A program made the position numbers and the translations under genes. Shown in pieces: positions 8,559-16,717 of a stretch of DNA of 59,721 bases. Source of the stretch: Thiogranum sp. Lineage in GTDB: Bacteria; Pseudomonadota; Gammaproteobacteria; DSM-19610. The stretch is from assembly GCA_024636585.1 (NCBI GenBank), contig JAGXGS010000021.1, forward strand, positions 1 to 59,721. Direction: 5' to 3'. The notes under the pieces are model-generated. The model ran no database searches. It worked only from the letters and a program-made list of their open reading frames with translations, and had not been told where the DNA came from. Position 1 is the stretch's first letter. Each line of letters begins with the position of its first letter.

Positions 8559-9320
8559 ATGGTCGCGCGTAGAAAAGTCGTTCCGCCCGTCACCCCCAGA
8601 ATCGTGCAGGATCGCCCCCGGCTGCGGCTGCTCCGCTACCTGCTGCTGATCGGCGCACTGTTGCTGTCAGCCTGGCTCGGCTATGACTACGGTCTTCGAA
8701 CGGCAGCGGTGAACGACGGGGCACCGGTGATGCAGGCAGACGACTCCGCGCAACACAACGTGGAGCTGGAACAGCAACGCGATGCCCTGCAACAACAGGT
8801 TGGACAGCTGGAACAGCGCGCCGAACAGCTTGACCAGGCGCTGCAGACAGAGCGCGCGCGCAGTGAAAGCCTGCAAGCGGCGCAATCGTCAGCGCCACAG
8901 GCACCCGCACCTGCCGCAACACCCGAGCCAAAACCGGAAGCACCGCGCGCTGCCGTGGAACCCGGCCGCAACAGCCTCAAGCTGGAAAACCTGCGCATCA
9001 CGAAAACCGAGTCAGAAAACGCCTTTCGGCTCGGCTTTTCAGTCATGCACGATGGCGACAGTAACGAGCGCGTGAGCGGCACCCTGTGGATCGCGGTCAA
9101 TGGCTTTACTGATGGCGAGCCGCGGCGCATATCGTTCAAGACGCTGTCACCGCAACGGAGTCCGTTCGTGAAAATGGGATTCAGCCTGCAACAGGACATC
9201 GCAGAAGAACTCGTATTGCCCGAGAATTTCCGTCCCCGCAACATCCTCATCGAGGCCAAACCCTACGGCGATAACTATACCGGCACCACCGCAACCTTCG
9301 CCTGGAGTCCGGATCCCTAG
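8559..9320 (+). CDS. Membrane-anchored coiled-coil protein, function unknown
   Basis: The 253-residue product starts with a basic cytoplasmic tail (residues 1-25), one transmembrane helix (YLLLIGALLLSAWLGYDYGL, about 27-46), a coiled coil rich in Gln/Glu (about 67-110), a Pro/Ala-rich linker (about 112-135) and a C-terminal beta-rich domain (LKLENLRITKTES to the end). The layout is a single-span inner-membrane protein with a periplasmic domain. It resembles small uncharacterised gammaproteobacterial families (possibly DUF6776), but I do not recognise a function. The gene stands alone between mazG-like and glutamate dehydrogenase. Confidence 0.75.
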   Translation: MVARRKVVPPVTPRIVQDRPRLRLLRYLLLIGALLLSAWLGYDYGLRTAAVNDGAPVMQADDSAQHNVELEQQRDALQQQVGQLEQRAEQLDQALQTERARSESLQAAQSSAPQAPAPAATPEPKPEAPRAAVEPGRNSLKLENLRITKTESENAFRLGFSVMHDGDSNERVSGTLWIAVNGFTDGEPRRISFKTLSPQRSPFVKMGFSLQQDIAEELVLPENFRPRNILIEAKPYGDNYTGTTATFAWSPDP

Positions 9321-9413
9321 AAGCTCAGGCACAAGAACCTTGTAGCCGGCCTGCAATTTGTTACTCTTCGCGCGTCGCAATGGCGAACCGCCGCAGGTCA
9401 ACCTGGAGAAACC

Positions 9414-10826
9414 ATGGATCACGAACCTTCTTTCCGCGAAAGTGTTGACCTCATGGTGGATCGAGCCATGAACGCCATCGGTCTGGACCAGGGCACGGCT
9501 TCAGCGATCAAGTCCTGCAATTCGGTACTGCAGGTGCGGTTCCCGGTGCGCATTCGCAACAAGATCGAAGTGTTCACCGGCTGGCGCGCTGTGCATAGCG
9601 ATCACCGCCTGCCGGCCAAGGGCGGCATCCGTTATGCGCCGTATGCCGATCAGGATGAAGTCGAGGCACTGGCAGCGTTGATGACCTACAAATGTGCCAT
9701 TGTGAATGTGCCATTCGGCGGTTCCAAGGGCGCACTGCTCATCGATCCGGCACAGTACGAGCGCGATGAACTGGAACTGATCACGCGCCGCTTCACGCTC
9801 GAACTGGTGCGCAAGGGTTTTCTGAGTCCGGCCACCAATGTGCCGGCACCGGATATCGGCACCGGACAGCGCGAGATGGCCTGGATGGCCGACACCTACA
9901 AGCAATTACAACCCACCGACATTAACTATATCGCCTGCGTCACCGGCAAGCCGGTGCACCACGGCGGCATCAACGGTCGGGTCGAAGCAACCGGACGCGG
10001 CGTACAGTACGCACTACAGGAGTTTTTCCGGCACCCGCAGGATGTCGCCGCCGCCAATATGCAGGGGACGCTGGAAGGCAAGCGGATCGTGGTCCAGGGA
10101 CTGGGTAACGTCGGCTACCATGCGGCGAAGTTCCTCTCGGAAGAGGATGGCGCGAAGATTACCGCCATCATCGAGCGCGATGGCGCGCTGATCAATGAAG
10201 AAGGGTTGAACGTCGAAGACGTCTACCAGCACATCATCCAGCACCACAGCGTGAAGAACTTCCCCGGCGCGCGTTTCGAGGAAAACGGGAAAAGCGTCCT
10301 GGAGATGGAATGCGACATCCTGATTCCGGCGGCACTGGAGAGCCAGATCACGCTGGAGAATGCCGATCGCATCAAGGCCCGGCTGATCGCCGAGGCCGCC
10401 AATGGACCGCTGACCTACGGCGCGGATGAAATCCTCCACAAGCGCGGCGTAACCATCCTGCCGGATGCCTACGTGAATGCCGGCGGCGTGACGGTGTCGT
10501 ACTTCGAGTGGATTCGTAACATCTCGCATATTCGCTTCGGACGCATGCAGCGCCGCCATGATGAAATGCGCGGCCATCAGGTGGCTTCGATGCTGGAGAC
10601 CATCACCGGCACCAAGGTCGCCGGCCACCATCGCGACAGCCTCGCCCGCGGTGCTGATGAACTCGACCTGGTGCGATCGGGCCTCGATGACACCATGCGC
10701 ACCGCCTATCAGGAAATCCGCGAAGCTTTCCTCGAAGGCGATGGGATCCAGGACCTGCGCACCGCCAGCTATGTGGTGGCCATCCGCAAGATTGCGCGCA
10801 CCTATCTGGATGTCGGCGTGTATTGA
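9414..10826 (+). CDS. Glutamate dehydrogenase (Glu/Leu/Phe/Val family), subtype 1
   Basis: The ATG at 9414 is preceded by CCTGGAGAAACC. The 470-residue product has the substrate-binding segment KGGIRYAPYADQDEVEALA, the catalytic-Lys loop NVPFGGSKGAL, PAPDIGTGQREMAWMADTY and a Rossmann GxGxxG (VVQGLGNVGYHAAKF). 'STGxREM'-like and 'GGSKGA' resemble the hexameric mitochondrial-type enzymes more than the second copy at 17722. It catalyses reversible oxidative deamination of glutamate to 2-oxoglutarate. Amino acid preference cannot be fixed by eye: leucine and valine dehydrogenases share the fold but are shorter. Confidence 0.9.
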   Translation: MDHEPSFRESVDLMVDRAMNAIGLDQGTASAIKSCNSVLQVRFPVRIRNKIEVFTGWRAVHSDHRLPAKGGIRYAPYADQDEVEALAALMTYKCAIVNVPFGGSKGALLIDPAQYERDELELITRRFTLELVRKGFLSPATNVPAPDIGTGQREMAWMADTYKQLQPTDINYIACVTGKPVHHGGINGRVEATGRGVQYALQEFFRHPQDVAAANMQGTLEGKRIVVQGLGNVGYHAAKFLSEEDGAKITAIIERDGALINEEGLNVEDVYQHIIQHHSVKNFPGARFEENGKSVLEMECDILIPAALESQITLENADRIKARLIAEAANGPLTYGADEILHKRGVTILPDAYVNAGGVTVSYFEWIRNISHIRFGRMQRRHDEMRGHQVASMLETITGTKVAGHHRDSLARGADELDLVRSGLDDTMRTAYQEIREAFLEGDGIQDLRTASYVVAIRKIARTYLDVGVY

Positions 10827-10833
10827 TGGCTGA

Positions 10834-11085
10834 ATGAAATGTCTGTTACTGCTCCTGTTACTGCTGGTTATCAGCGTTCCGGTCGCAATCAATTTCATCC
10901 CCGCCGGAACCTCGGAAGGTCGTGCTAACTTCGAACGCATCATGCCGATGTTCAGAGCTATCCGAATCTGTATGCGGATATTTGTAGTTTCACCCTGGTT
11001 TCATATCGAGCCTATCGGACTGAGCGAAGCCGTATTCACCCGCAGTGCGCGGCTGTTGACGTTGAAACTGTTCGACGCGAAATAG
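10834..11085 (+). CDS. Possible small membrane or secreted protein, 83 residues
   Basis: It starts 7 bp after the glutamate dehydrogenase stop with MKCLLLLLLLLVISVPVAI, a good signal peptide or membrane anchor. The rest has no motif that I recognise. The ribosome binding site is weak, the codon pattern after residue 50 is not convincing, and there is no homology evidence. It could be a chance frame. Confidence 0.3.
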   Translation: MKCLLLLLLLLVISVPVAINFIPAGTSEGRANFERIMPMFRAIRICMRIFVVSPWFHIEPIGLSEAVFTRSARLLTLKLFDAK

Positions 11086-11194
11086 ATATTTAACATTAGA
11101 AATGCGTCTTATGTTATTTAATTTTCATACATTTAATCGTTTTTGTCGTGCCAGATGACGCTGCGCTCCCGCGGCCGTTGGCTATGGTAAACAG

Positions 11195-12082
11195 ATGCCA
11201 TCCCGATTGACCCGTGCCCAACTCGTGTTGCGTAACCCGCTGGGTTTCGTGGTCAGGGTTCTATCCGGGTTTCGCGCCAACCAGGGTTTCCTGCTGGCCG
11301 GCGCCGTCGCCTACTACACCTTGCTCTCGATCGTGCCTATGTTCGCGCTGATCCTGGTGGTGCTTTCACAGGTGAGCGAGACGGAGCAGCTGCTGGTCAT
11401 TACCCGGGATTATCTGGCACTGGTTGCGCCCGGAGCCACGCGCGCGCTGATGACCCAGATAGAAGCCTTCGTCGATGACTGGAAGCTGGTCGGAGTGGTG
11501 GGACTGGTGGTGATGCTGTTTTTCAGCTCGCTTGCATTCACGGTTCTGGAGAATGCCATGTCGGTGATCTTCCGGCACCGCGTGTCCATCCGTCGCCGCC
11601 ACTTCATGGTCTCGGCGATCCTGCCCTATTGCTACATCCTGCTGCTGGGTCTCGGCCTGCTGGTGGTCAGCGTGGTGAGTGGCGCGCTCGAGACGCTGGA
11701 GCAAAGCCACGTATCGGCGTTCGGCCTGCACTGGCTGCTGGAAGGTCACCTGACTTTTTTTATCTATGCGCTGGGGGTGCTCGGTGAAGTGCTGCTACTG
11801 ACTTCCCTGTACCTGGTGATGCCGGTCGGCCGCCTCGAATGGCGTCATGCACTGGTGGGCGGCATCACGGCCGCCGTGCTCTGGGAGCTGACGCGGCGCC
11901 TGCTGGTCTGGTACTTCTCGACACTGTCATTCGTGAACGTCATCTACGGCACGCTGGCCACGGCAGTCGTGTTTCTGCTCAGCCTGGAAGCCGCCGCCAT
12001 TATTCTGCTGCTCGGCGCCCAGGTGATTGCCAGCTATGAACGCCTCGATATCGACACTGCCGACACGGGTTTGCATACCTGA
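11195..12082 (+). CDS. YihY/BrkB-family inner-membrane protein
   Basis: The 295-residue polytopic protein has about six hydrophobic helices. It carries family hallmarks: FLLAGAVAYYTLLSIVPMFALIL near the N-terminus, LVVMLFFSSLAFTVLENAMSVIFRHR in the middle, and a final FVNVIYGTLATAVVFLLSLEAAAIILLLGAQV. The family was once called RNase BN in error and is now regarded as a putative transporter of unknown substrate. It ends directly against the convergent CNNM gene (stops at 12082 and 12083). Confidence 0.9.
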   Translation: MPSRLTRAQLVLRNPLGFVVRVLSGFRANQGFLLAGAVAYYTLLSIVPMFALILVVLSQVSETEQLLVITRDYLALVAPGATRALMTQIEAFVDDWKLVGVVGLVVMLFFSSLAFTVLENAMSVIFRHRVSIRRRHFMVSAILPYCYILLLGLGLLVVSVVSGALETLEQSHVSAFGLHWLLEGHLTFFIYALGVLGEVLLLTSLYLVMPVGRLEWRHALVGGITAAVLWELTRRLLVWYFSTLSFVNVIYGTLATAVVFLLSLEAAAIILLLGAQVIASYERLDIDTADTGLHT

Positions 12083-13342
12083 TCAGACACGCTCTACCTT
12101 GACGCGAATAATCGCACGATCGGTTGTCTGCTCCACGATGAATCGCCAGCCCGACTCCACTACCGATTCGCCGACGCTCGGGATCCGCCGCAGCCGCGAC
12201 TCGATGAATCCGCCCACGGTATGAAAGTCTGTCGCCGGAAGCTGGGTATCCAGCAGTTCATTGATTTCGGCTACCGACACCCGTGAATCCACCAGGTACA
12301 CGTCTTCCGCGATCTGCCGGCTGGAGCGCCGGCGGCGCGGCTGTATTTCATCGAAGTCGTAGCCAACCTTGATTTCGCCGACCACCTCTTCGAGGATGTC
12401 TTCCATCCGAATCATGCCGATGGCCGAACCGAACTCATCCACCACGATCGCCATGTGATCCTCACGCTCGCGCAGCAGTGGCAATACTTCGTCGACGTTC
12501 TGGAGCGGCGATACGTACAGTGCGGGCTTGATCAGCTCTTCCAGCGGACGCTCTTCCGGCTCCCGGTCCATCAGGTCCCACACCGTCAGTGTCACCATGC
12601 CGACCACATTCGCGGTATTGATTTCATATACCGGCAGCCGGTTGTAACCGTGGCGGCGAACCAGAGCGACGGCAGCGCGGGTGTCGAGCCTTCGATCGAT
12701 GGCGATAACTTCGGCGAGCGGCACCATGGCTTCGCCGACAGTCGTTTCGGCAAAGCGCGCAGCGCGCCGGATTCGCGCCTGATCAAATACATTCATATCC
12801 GCACCGCGGTCGGCCATCTCGACCACAGTGCGGATCTGCTGGCGGGTGATGAACAGGTTATGGGCGGTGCCACGTCCGCCGGCCATGCGGGCCGCGAGTC
12901 TGGCAACGAGCGAGAAGAACAGAATGATCGGGTACAGCAACAGTCTGAACCAGCGCAGCGGGTGAATCACTACCGGTGCCAGACGGTTTGCGTTCTGCTG
13001 GTAGATACTCTTCGGCACCACCTCGCCCAGCGTCAGCAGCAGCGGCGTGAACAGCAGGAAGGCGTACAGATCGCCGTACTCGCCAAACAGTCGAATCATC
13101 ATCATGGTGCCCAGAGTGGTCAGCATCACCACGGAAATATTTGTACCCACCAGAGTGATGGTCAGCAGTACATCCGGACGTTCGAGCATCTGCAGCACCA
13201 GCCGAGCGCCCTTGTGCCCCTGATTGGCGCGCGCGTGGAGGCGGATCCTGTCAGCATTGACCAGCGCCATTTCGGAACCGGAAAAGAAACCCTCCAGCAA
13301 CAGCAGCACCACAATGGCAATCAGTGTCAGTACGATGTCCAT
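12083..13342 (-). CDS. CNNM/CorC-type membrane protein with CBS pair (second of tandem)
   Basis: The 419-residue protein has an N-terminal CNNM transmembrane domain (1-190; LLLEGFFSGSEMALVNADRIR, LTLGEVVPKSIYQ), two CBS motifs (about 205-330; MVPLAEVIAIDRRLDT, HMAIVVDEFGSAIGMI) and a C-terminal CorC_HlyC domain (about 345-415). Members are implicated in Mg2+/Co2+ homeostasis and salt tolerance; the old label 'hemolysin' is misleading. It lies 3 bp downstream of a paralogue, so the pair may form heteromers. Confidence 0.9.
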   Translation of the reverse strand: MDIVLTLIAIVVLLLLEGFFSGSEMALVNADRIRLHARANQGHKGARLVLQMLERPDVLLTITLVGTNISVVMLTTLGTMMMIRLFGEYGDLYAFLLFTPLLLTLGEVVPKSIYQQNANRLAPVVIHPLRWFRLLLYPIILFFSLVARLAARMAGGRGTAHNLFITRQQIRTVVEMADRGADMNVFDQARIRRAARFAETTVGEAMVPLAEVIAIDRRLDTRAAVALVRRHGYNRLPVYEINTANVVGMVTLTVWDLMDREPEERPLEELIKPALYVSPLQNVDEVLPLLREREDHMAIVVDEFGSAIGMIRMEDILEEVVGEIKVGYDFDEIQPRRRRSSRQIAEDVYLVDSRVSVAEINELLDTQLPATDFHTVGGFIESRLRRIPSVGESVVESGWRFIVEQTTDRAIIRVKVERV

Positions 13343-13345
13343 CGA

Positions 13346-14785
13346 CTATTCCTCCCGCGTCTGGCTGCCGGTTGCGCTGCCGTCGCCGGCCGGCGCCTGT
13401 ACTTCATCCGGATTCGCACTCACCGCTTCATGTTCGCGCCAGGGTTCGCCGCGCGCTACCCGCACCCGGGTAATCCGCTGACGCTCCACGCCCAGCACCG
13501 TCATCCAGAAATCCTCGACCCTCACTTCGTCGCCGGTCTGCGGCAGACGATCGAGATGCCGGAACAGTACGCCGCCGATGGTGGTCATGCGCGGGTCTTC
13601 GATGCGGAAGTTGGTGAGATTGTTGAAGTCGACGAGCTTCATTTCGCCCGGCACCTCGTAGACGTTTTCATCGCGCTCCTCGTACAGCGACTGGCCCTTC
13701 ACCTCGCCGGACAGCGTCCCGAAAATGAAGGTGAGCACATCGCGCATGGTGATCAGTCCCTCGACACCACCGAATTCATTCAGCACCAGTGCCGCGCGTG
13801 CATTGGTGCTCTTGAAAAAGTCGAACATCTCGTCGACCTTCTTGGTCAGTGGCACGACCACCGGCGGCGACAGAATGTCGGACGACGCCAGAACCGACAG
13901 GTCGACCTTGTCCAGGACCAGGGGCAGGACTTTTTCGATGTGCAGAAAACCGACGATGTTGTCGTGCTGGCCATGGAATACCGGCACCCGGCTGTGCTTC
14001 AGGGTGCGAAATTGCGCGATGATATCGGGCACGCTCTGTTCGATATCGATAAAGTCGGTGCGGGTGCGCGGCGTCATGATGTGCACTACCTCGATGGCAC
14101 CGGCTTCCAGCAGCTGATGGATCAGCGAGCGTTCCGTAGCATGCAGCTCGCCCTCCTTGGCGATCTGGTCGACGATGCCGAGGAACTCATCGTGCTGCAG
14201 AATATTTTCCGGCGCCCGCTCCGGCCCCACGATCCAGGTCGTAAGCTGGTCGGCGACTATCCGCACCGCCCAGCGCAGCGGTGTAATGAACTTCACCCAC
14301 AGATTCAACGGCACTGCCACCAGCGAGGCGCTGACGCGTACCGGATTGGAGACAGCGATGGTCTTGGGGGTGATTTCGCCGAACAGCAGGAGCATTGGCA
14401 CCATCACCAGCACACTGATGACGCCGGCGCGTTCCGCACCGTACAGCGAAACCAGGATGCCCGTGGCATTGGCGACCGCAGCGACGTTGACTACCTGGTT
14501 GCCGCACAGAATGGAGATGATCAGTCGGCGCGGCGAATCGAGCAGCGCATGCAGGGTTGCCGAATGCGGGTGATGCTCGCGTCGCAGCTGTTGAAGATCC
14601 ATTCGCGAGAGTGAAAAAAGCGCAGTTTCGGAACCTGCAAAAAACGCCGAGCCGAACAACAGCACGACCTGCACTCCCAGTCTGGCCAGCATGTCGGGCT
14701 CGAGCAGCAGACCTGGATCGAAACGGAAAAAGTCGCCGGCCAATTGCAGGTACTGAAACAGGAGCTGTGGGAGTGATTCCAGCAA
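13346..14785 (-). CDS. CNNM/CorC-type membrane protein with CBS pair (first of tandem)
   Basis: The 479-residue protein has the same order as its neighbour: CNNM (about 30-225; FAGSETALFSLSRMDLQQL, LLFGEITPKTIAV), CBS pair (about 240-365; ARAALVLNEFGGVEGLITM) and CorC_HlyC (about 375-450). A charged, low-complexity tail ends in GSQTREE. The two proteins are clearly paralogous but far apart in sequence, so the duplication is old. A truncated RNase Z-like gene lies 12 bp upstream on the same strand. Confidence 0.9.
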   Translation of the reverse strand: MLESLPQLLFQYLQLAGDFFRFDPGLLLEPDMLARLGVQVVLLFGSAFFAGSETALFSLSRMDLQQLRREHHPHSATLHALLDSPRRLIISILCGNQVVNVAAVANATGILVSLYGAERAGVISVLVMVPMLLLFGEITPKTIAVSNPVRVSASLVAVPLNLWVKFITPLRWAVRIVADQLTTWIVGPERAPENILQHDEFLGIVDQIAKEGELHATERSLIHQLLEAGAIEVVHIMTPRTRTDFIDIEQSVPDIIAQFRTLKHSRVPVFHGQHDNIVGFLHIEKVLPLVLDKVDLSVLASSDILSPPVVVPLTKKVDEMFDFFKSTNARAALVLNEFGGVEGLITMRDVLTFIFGTLSGEVKGQSLYEERDENVYEVPGEMKLVDFNNLTNFRIEDPRMTTIGGVLFRHLDRLPQTGDEVRVEDFWMTVLGVERQRITRVRVARGEPWREHEAVSANPDEVQAPAGDGSATGSQTREE

Positions 14786-14797
14786 CAGGTTAATCCT

Positions 14798-15373
14798 TTA
14801 ATCGGGGCCTTCCACGGGACATTCGCAATATAGCCGGATTTCATCGTAGAGGCGCGCCGGCTCATGCTCGTAACGTCGCGAAAAATGGAATGGCACCAGT
14901 CGCGCGACACCCGCAGCGGTGGCAATTTCAGCGCAGGCACGCGTCGTAAGATGGCCGGTACGCCGGGCCTGTTCGACATCGGCCTCCGCAAAGGTCGATT
15001 CGCAAAACAGGATGTGCGCCTGCTGAGCCAGCTCGATCAGGCGCCGTCTGTTTGAATCAGTATCAGCAAAATCAGTGGCATATACCATATTCTTACCGCT
15101 AGTTGTAAGGATGATCTCGGCCCCGAGATCACCCGCAGTGGCAGTACCGCCATCCGGCAGACTCACCGGCGCGCCAGTCTCATTGCTCAACAGGTGCTGC
15201 TTCAGGCGATTCAACCAGGGTCCGGGTTCCAGGCCGCGTTGCGTGAGCCGGTCTTTGCGCACGTTGAGTTGGGCGACCGGTTCATAGCTGAATGCCAGCA
15301 CCGGGGTATGCCGGTGATCGCGCACGACGTTTGCGGGCACCGGAGGGTCGCCTTGCACTGAGGGGACACTCAT
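14798..15373 (-). pseudogene. RNase Z-like metallo-beta-lactamase protein lacking its N-terminal catalytic half
   Basis: From the ATG at 15373 the 191-residue frame matches only the C-terminal half of RNase Z/ElaC-like proteins: substrate-lid region (QLNVRKDRLTQRGLEPGPW), the TDFADTDSNRRR segment in place of the GDT metal-binding loop, ILFCESTF and the terminal His in LVPFHFSRRYE. The N-terminal HxHxDH zinc motif and about 100 residues are missing. The upstream DNA is occupied by palindromic repeats starting near 15423, and the open frame continues into that repeat up to 15439. A deletion or repeat-mediated rearrangement is the simplest explanation. A short functional variant is possible but would lack the metal site. 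Confidence 0.7.
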
Positions 15374-15422
15374 AACTTTAAATATGGTCTCGCGACGGTG
15401 GATTGGCAATGACAGCCGGGAT

Positions 15423-15521
15423 GTCATTGCGAGGAGCACAGCGACGCGGCAATCTCTGGCGGTCGCGGACTCGTTACAAGATTGCCGCGCTGCGCTCGCA
15501 ATGACGGTCGGTGCGGTGCGT
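15423..15521. repeat. Palindromic intergenic repeat, unit 1 (GTCATTGCGAG...CTCGCAATGAC)
   Basis: The left arm at 15423-15455 and right arm at 15480-15505 are imperfect reverse complements (GTCATTGCGAG ... GCGGCAATC / GATTGCCGCG ... CTCGCAATGAC), giving a stem of about 25 bp. A short tail GGTGCGGTGCG follows and is also present after unit 2. No coding frame is supported. The stretch 15374-15785 without a gene consists of units 1 and 2 plus a 49-bp spacer and the promoter of the next gene. Confidence 0.85.
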
Positions 15522-15570
15522 CTGGAATAACCGCCAGTGTGGTGCCAGTCGATGCGTGCCCGGCCGTGAC

Positions 15571-15722
15571 GTCATTGCGAGGATGTCTTGACCCGAAGGG
15601 TAAGGTACCCGCAATGAACCCCGAAGGGGTTCTATGGGCAAAGCGACACGGCAATCTCTGGCAGTCGCGGCCTCGTTACGAGATTGCCGTGCTGCGCTCG
15701 CAATGGCGGCCGGTGCGGTGCG
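15571..15722. repeat. Palindromic intergenic repeat, unit 2, with the ~58-bp hairpin element (copy B) inside it
   Basis: Outer parts equal unit 1 (GTCATTGCGAGGA at 15571, CGGCAATCTC near 15649, GAGATTGCCG ... CTCGCAATGGC to about 15708, then GGTGCGGTGCG). Between GTCATTGCGAGGA and the CAAAGCGAC segment lies the element with GACCCGAAGGGT and AACCCCGAAGGGGTT that is also found at 8021 and 49558. The arrangement looks like one repeat inserted in, or recombined with, another. Confidence 0.85.
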
Positions 15723-15785
15723 CGCTATTTGGGTCCGATCGCGCTAGAATCTTTTTCCTTGTCCGCTCATGGAGGATACACATTC

Positions 15786-16160
15786 ATGCATCAGCTACGA
15801 CTGTACGCCCTGCCCCTGCTGACACTGTCGTTCGCTGCCCCGGTCACACTGTTCGCTGCATCGCCGGAAGCAGACGATGCCACGCTCTGGGAACGCACCG
15901 TGGAAGAATCCACCGAGGCCTGGGAAAAAACCAAAGATGGCACCTCGAAGGGCGCGGAATGGACCCGCGAAAAATCCGGCGAGGCCCTGGATGCGACACG
16001 CGAAGGCGCCGGTAAAGGCGCCGCCTGGACGCGCGACACTTCTGGCAAAGCCTGGGATGCAACCAGGGAAGGCGCCAGCAAGGGTGCGGCCTGGATGCGT
16101 GAAACAACCGGGGTGGAAAAAATCCAGCCTGAAACTGAAGAGTCTGAAGTAACACCGTAA
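15786..16160 (+). CDS. Secreted protein with 22-residue amphipathic repeats
   Basis: The ATG at 15786 follows GGAGGATACACATTC, a good ribosome binding site. The 124-residue product has a signal peptide (residues 1-25, cut near LFAASPE) and then repeats of about 22 residues built on WTRE(K/D)xSG(E/K)A(L/W)DATREGA(G/S)KGAA. The repeats are charged, Trp-containing and strongly helical, resembling LEA- or apolipoprotein-like 11-mers. The DNA repeats too (66-bp period), pointing to recent tandem duplication. A role in binding membranes or stress protection is a guess. It lies between a repeat cluster and a RAYT gene. Confidence 0.75.
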   Translation: MHQLRLYALPLLTLSFAAPVTLFAASPEADDATLWERTVEESTEAWEKTKDGTSKGAEWTREKSGEALDATREGAGKGAAWTRDTSGKAWDATREGASKGAAWMRETTGVEKIQPETEESEVTP

Positions 16161-16170
16161 AACAGATCCG

Positions 16171-16195
16171 GGCTGCCTGGTCCAGCCGGGCAGCC
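16171..16195 (+). terminator. Strong hairpin after the 22-residue-repeat gene
   Basis: GGCTGCCTGG and CCGGGCAGCC pair over 10 bp (one G-T pair) around a TCCAG loop, 10 bp after the stop codon. No T-run follows, so it may instead be a REP-like palindrome recognised by the RAYT protein encoded next to it. Confidence 0.5.
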
Positions 16196-16233
16196 TAAGA
16201 CAGTAATTCAAAAAAGCGTCACAAGGAGGTGAC

Positions 16234-16692
16234 ATGAACAACCCGACAGCGCATGCCGCGCATCTTCGCCATGCCCGCGTTTCGGAACCCGGACGCATCT
16301 ATCTCATTACTTGCGTGACACAGCAACGCCAGCCGCTGTTCGGCGACTGGCATTGCGGCCGTCTGCTGGCACAGGTGCTGAATGAGGAGAACAAACGCGC
16401 CAGCACCCTGGCCTATGTCATCATGCCCGATCACCTGCACTGGCTGATCCAGCTGCAGGACAACGCGACGCTCGGCGGCCTGATGCGCTCTGTCAAAAGC
16501 GTCAGCAGCTGGCGGATCAATCGGCATCTGCAACGCCGCGGATCAATCTGGCAAACCGGCTATCAGGATCGTGCGCTATCTGAGGAAGACGATCTGGTGG
16601 CGACCGCGCGCCATGTGGTTGCTAAGCCGTTACGCGTCGGACTGGTAAAGCGCATCGGCGATTATCCGTTATGGGATGCCGCCTGGTTGTAA
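16234..16692 (+). CDS. REP-associated tyrosine transposase (RAYT, Y1/IS200-like)
   Basis: The ATG at 16234 follows AAGGAGGTGAC, a near-perfect Shine-Dalgarno. The 152-residue protein has the RAYT hallmarks: GRIYLITCVTQQRQPLF, the HUH motif in VIMPDHLHWLIQL, and a C-terminal WQTGYQDRAL with the presumed nucleophile Tyr followed by HVVAKPLRVGLV. RAYTs are single-copy domesticated relatives of IS200/IS605 transposases that cut and spread REP palindromes. The repeat cluster at 15423-15722 and the hairpin at 16171 are natural candidates for its substrate. Confidence 0.92.
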   Translation: MNNPTAHAAHLRHARVSEPGRIYLITCVTQQRQPLFGDWHCGRLLAQVLNEENKRASTLAYVIMPDHLHWLIQLQDNATLGGLMRSVKSVSSWRINRHLQRRGSIWQTGYQDRALSEEDDLVATARHVVAKPLRVGLVKRIGDYPLWDAAWL

Positions 16693-16717
16693 AAAGCTGT
16701 CGCGGGATTCCGCAGAC

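Noticed and set aside
11086-11194. AT-rich gap before the yihY-like gene as a small RNA or tRNA
   Set aside because: No cloverleaf, no T-loop motif and no strong hairpin with a T-run was found; it is probably just a promoter.
12455-14614. Long plus-strand open frame (719 codons) across the CNNM genes
   Set aside because: It lies antisense to two clear membrane genes; its composition (rich in His, Gln, Arg) is the usual shadow of a GC-rich coding strand.
14798-15439. Start of the RNase Z-like frame at 15439
   Set aside because: Those first codons are encoded by the palindromic repeat and match nothing in the family; the ATG at 15373 is used instead.
15860-16130. Tandem 66-bp DNA repeats considered as CRISPR or satellite
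   Set aside because: They are in frame within a signal-peptide protein and encode a regular helical repeat; no spacers.
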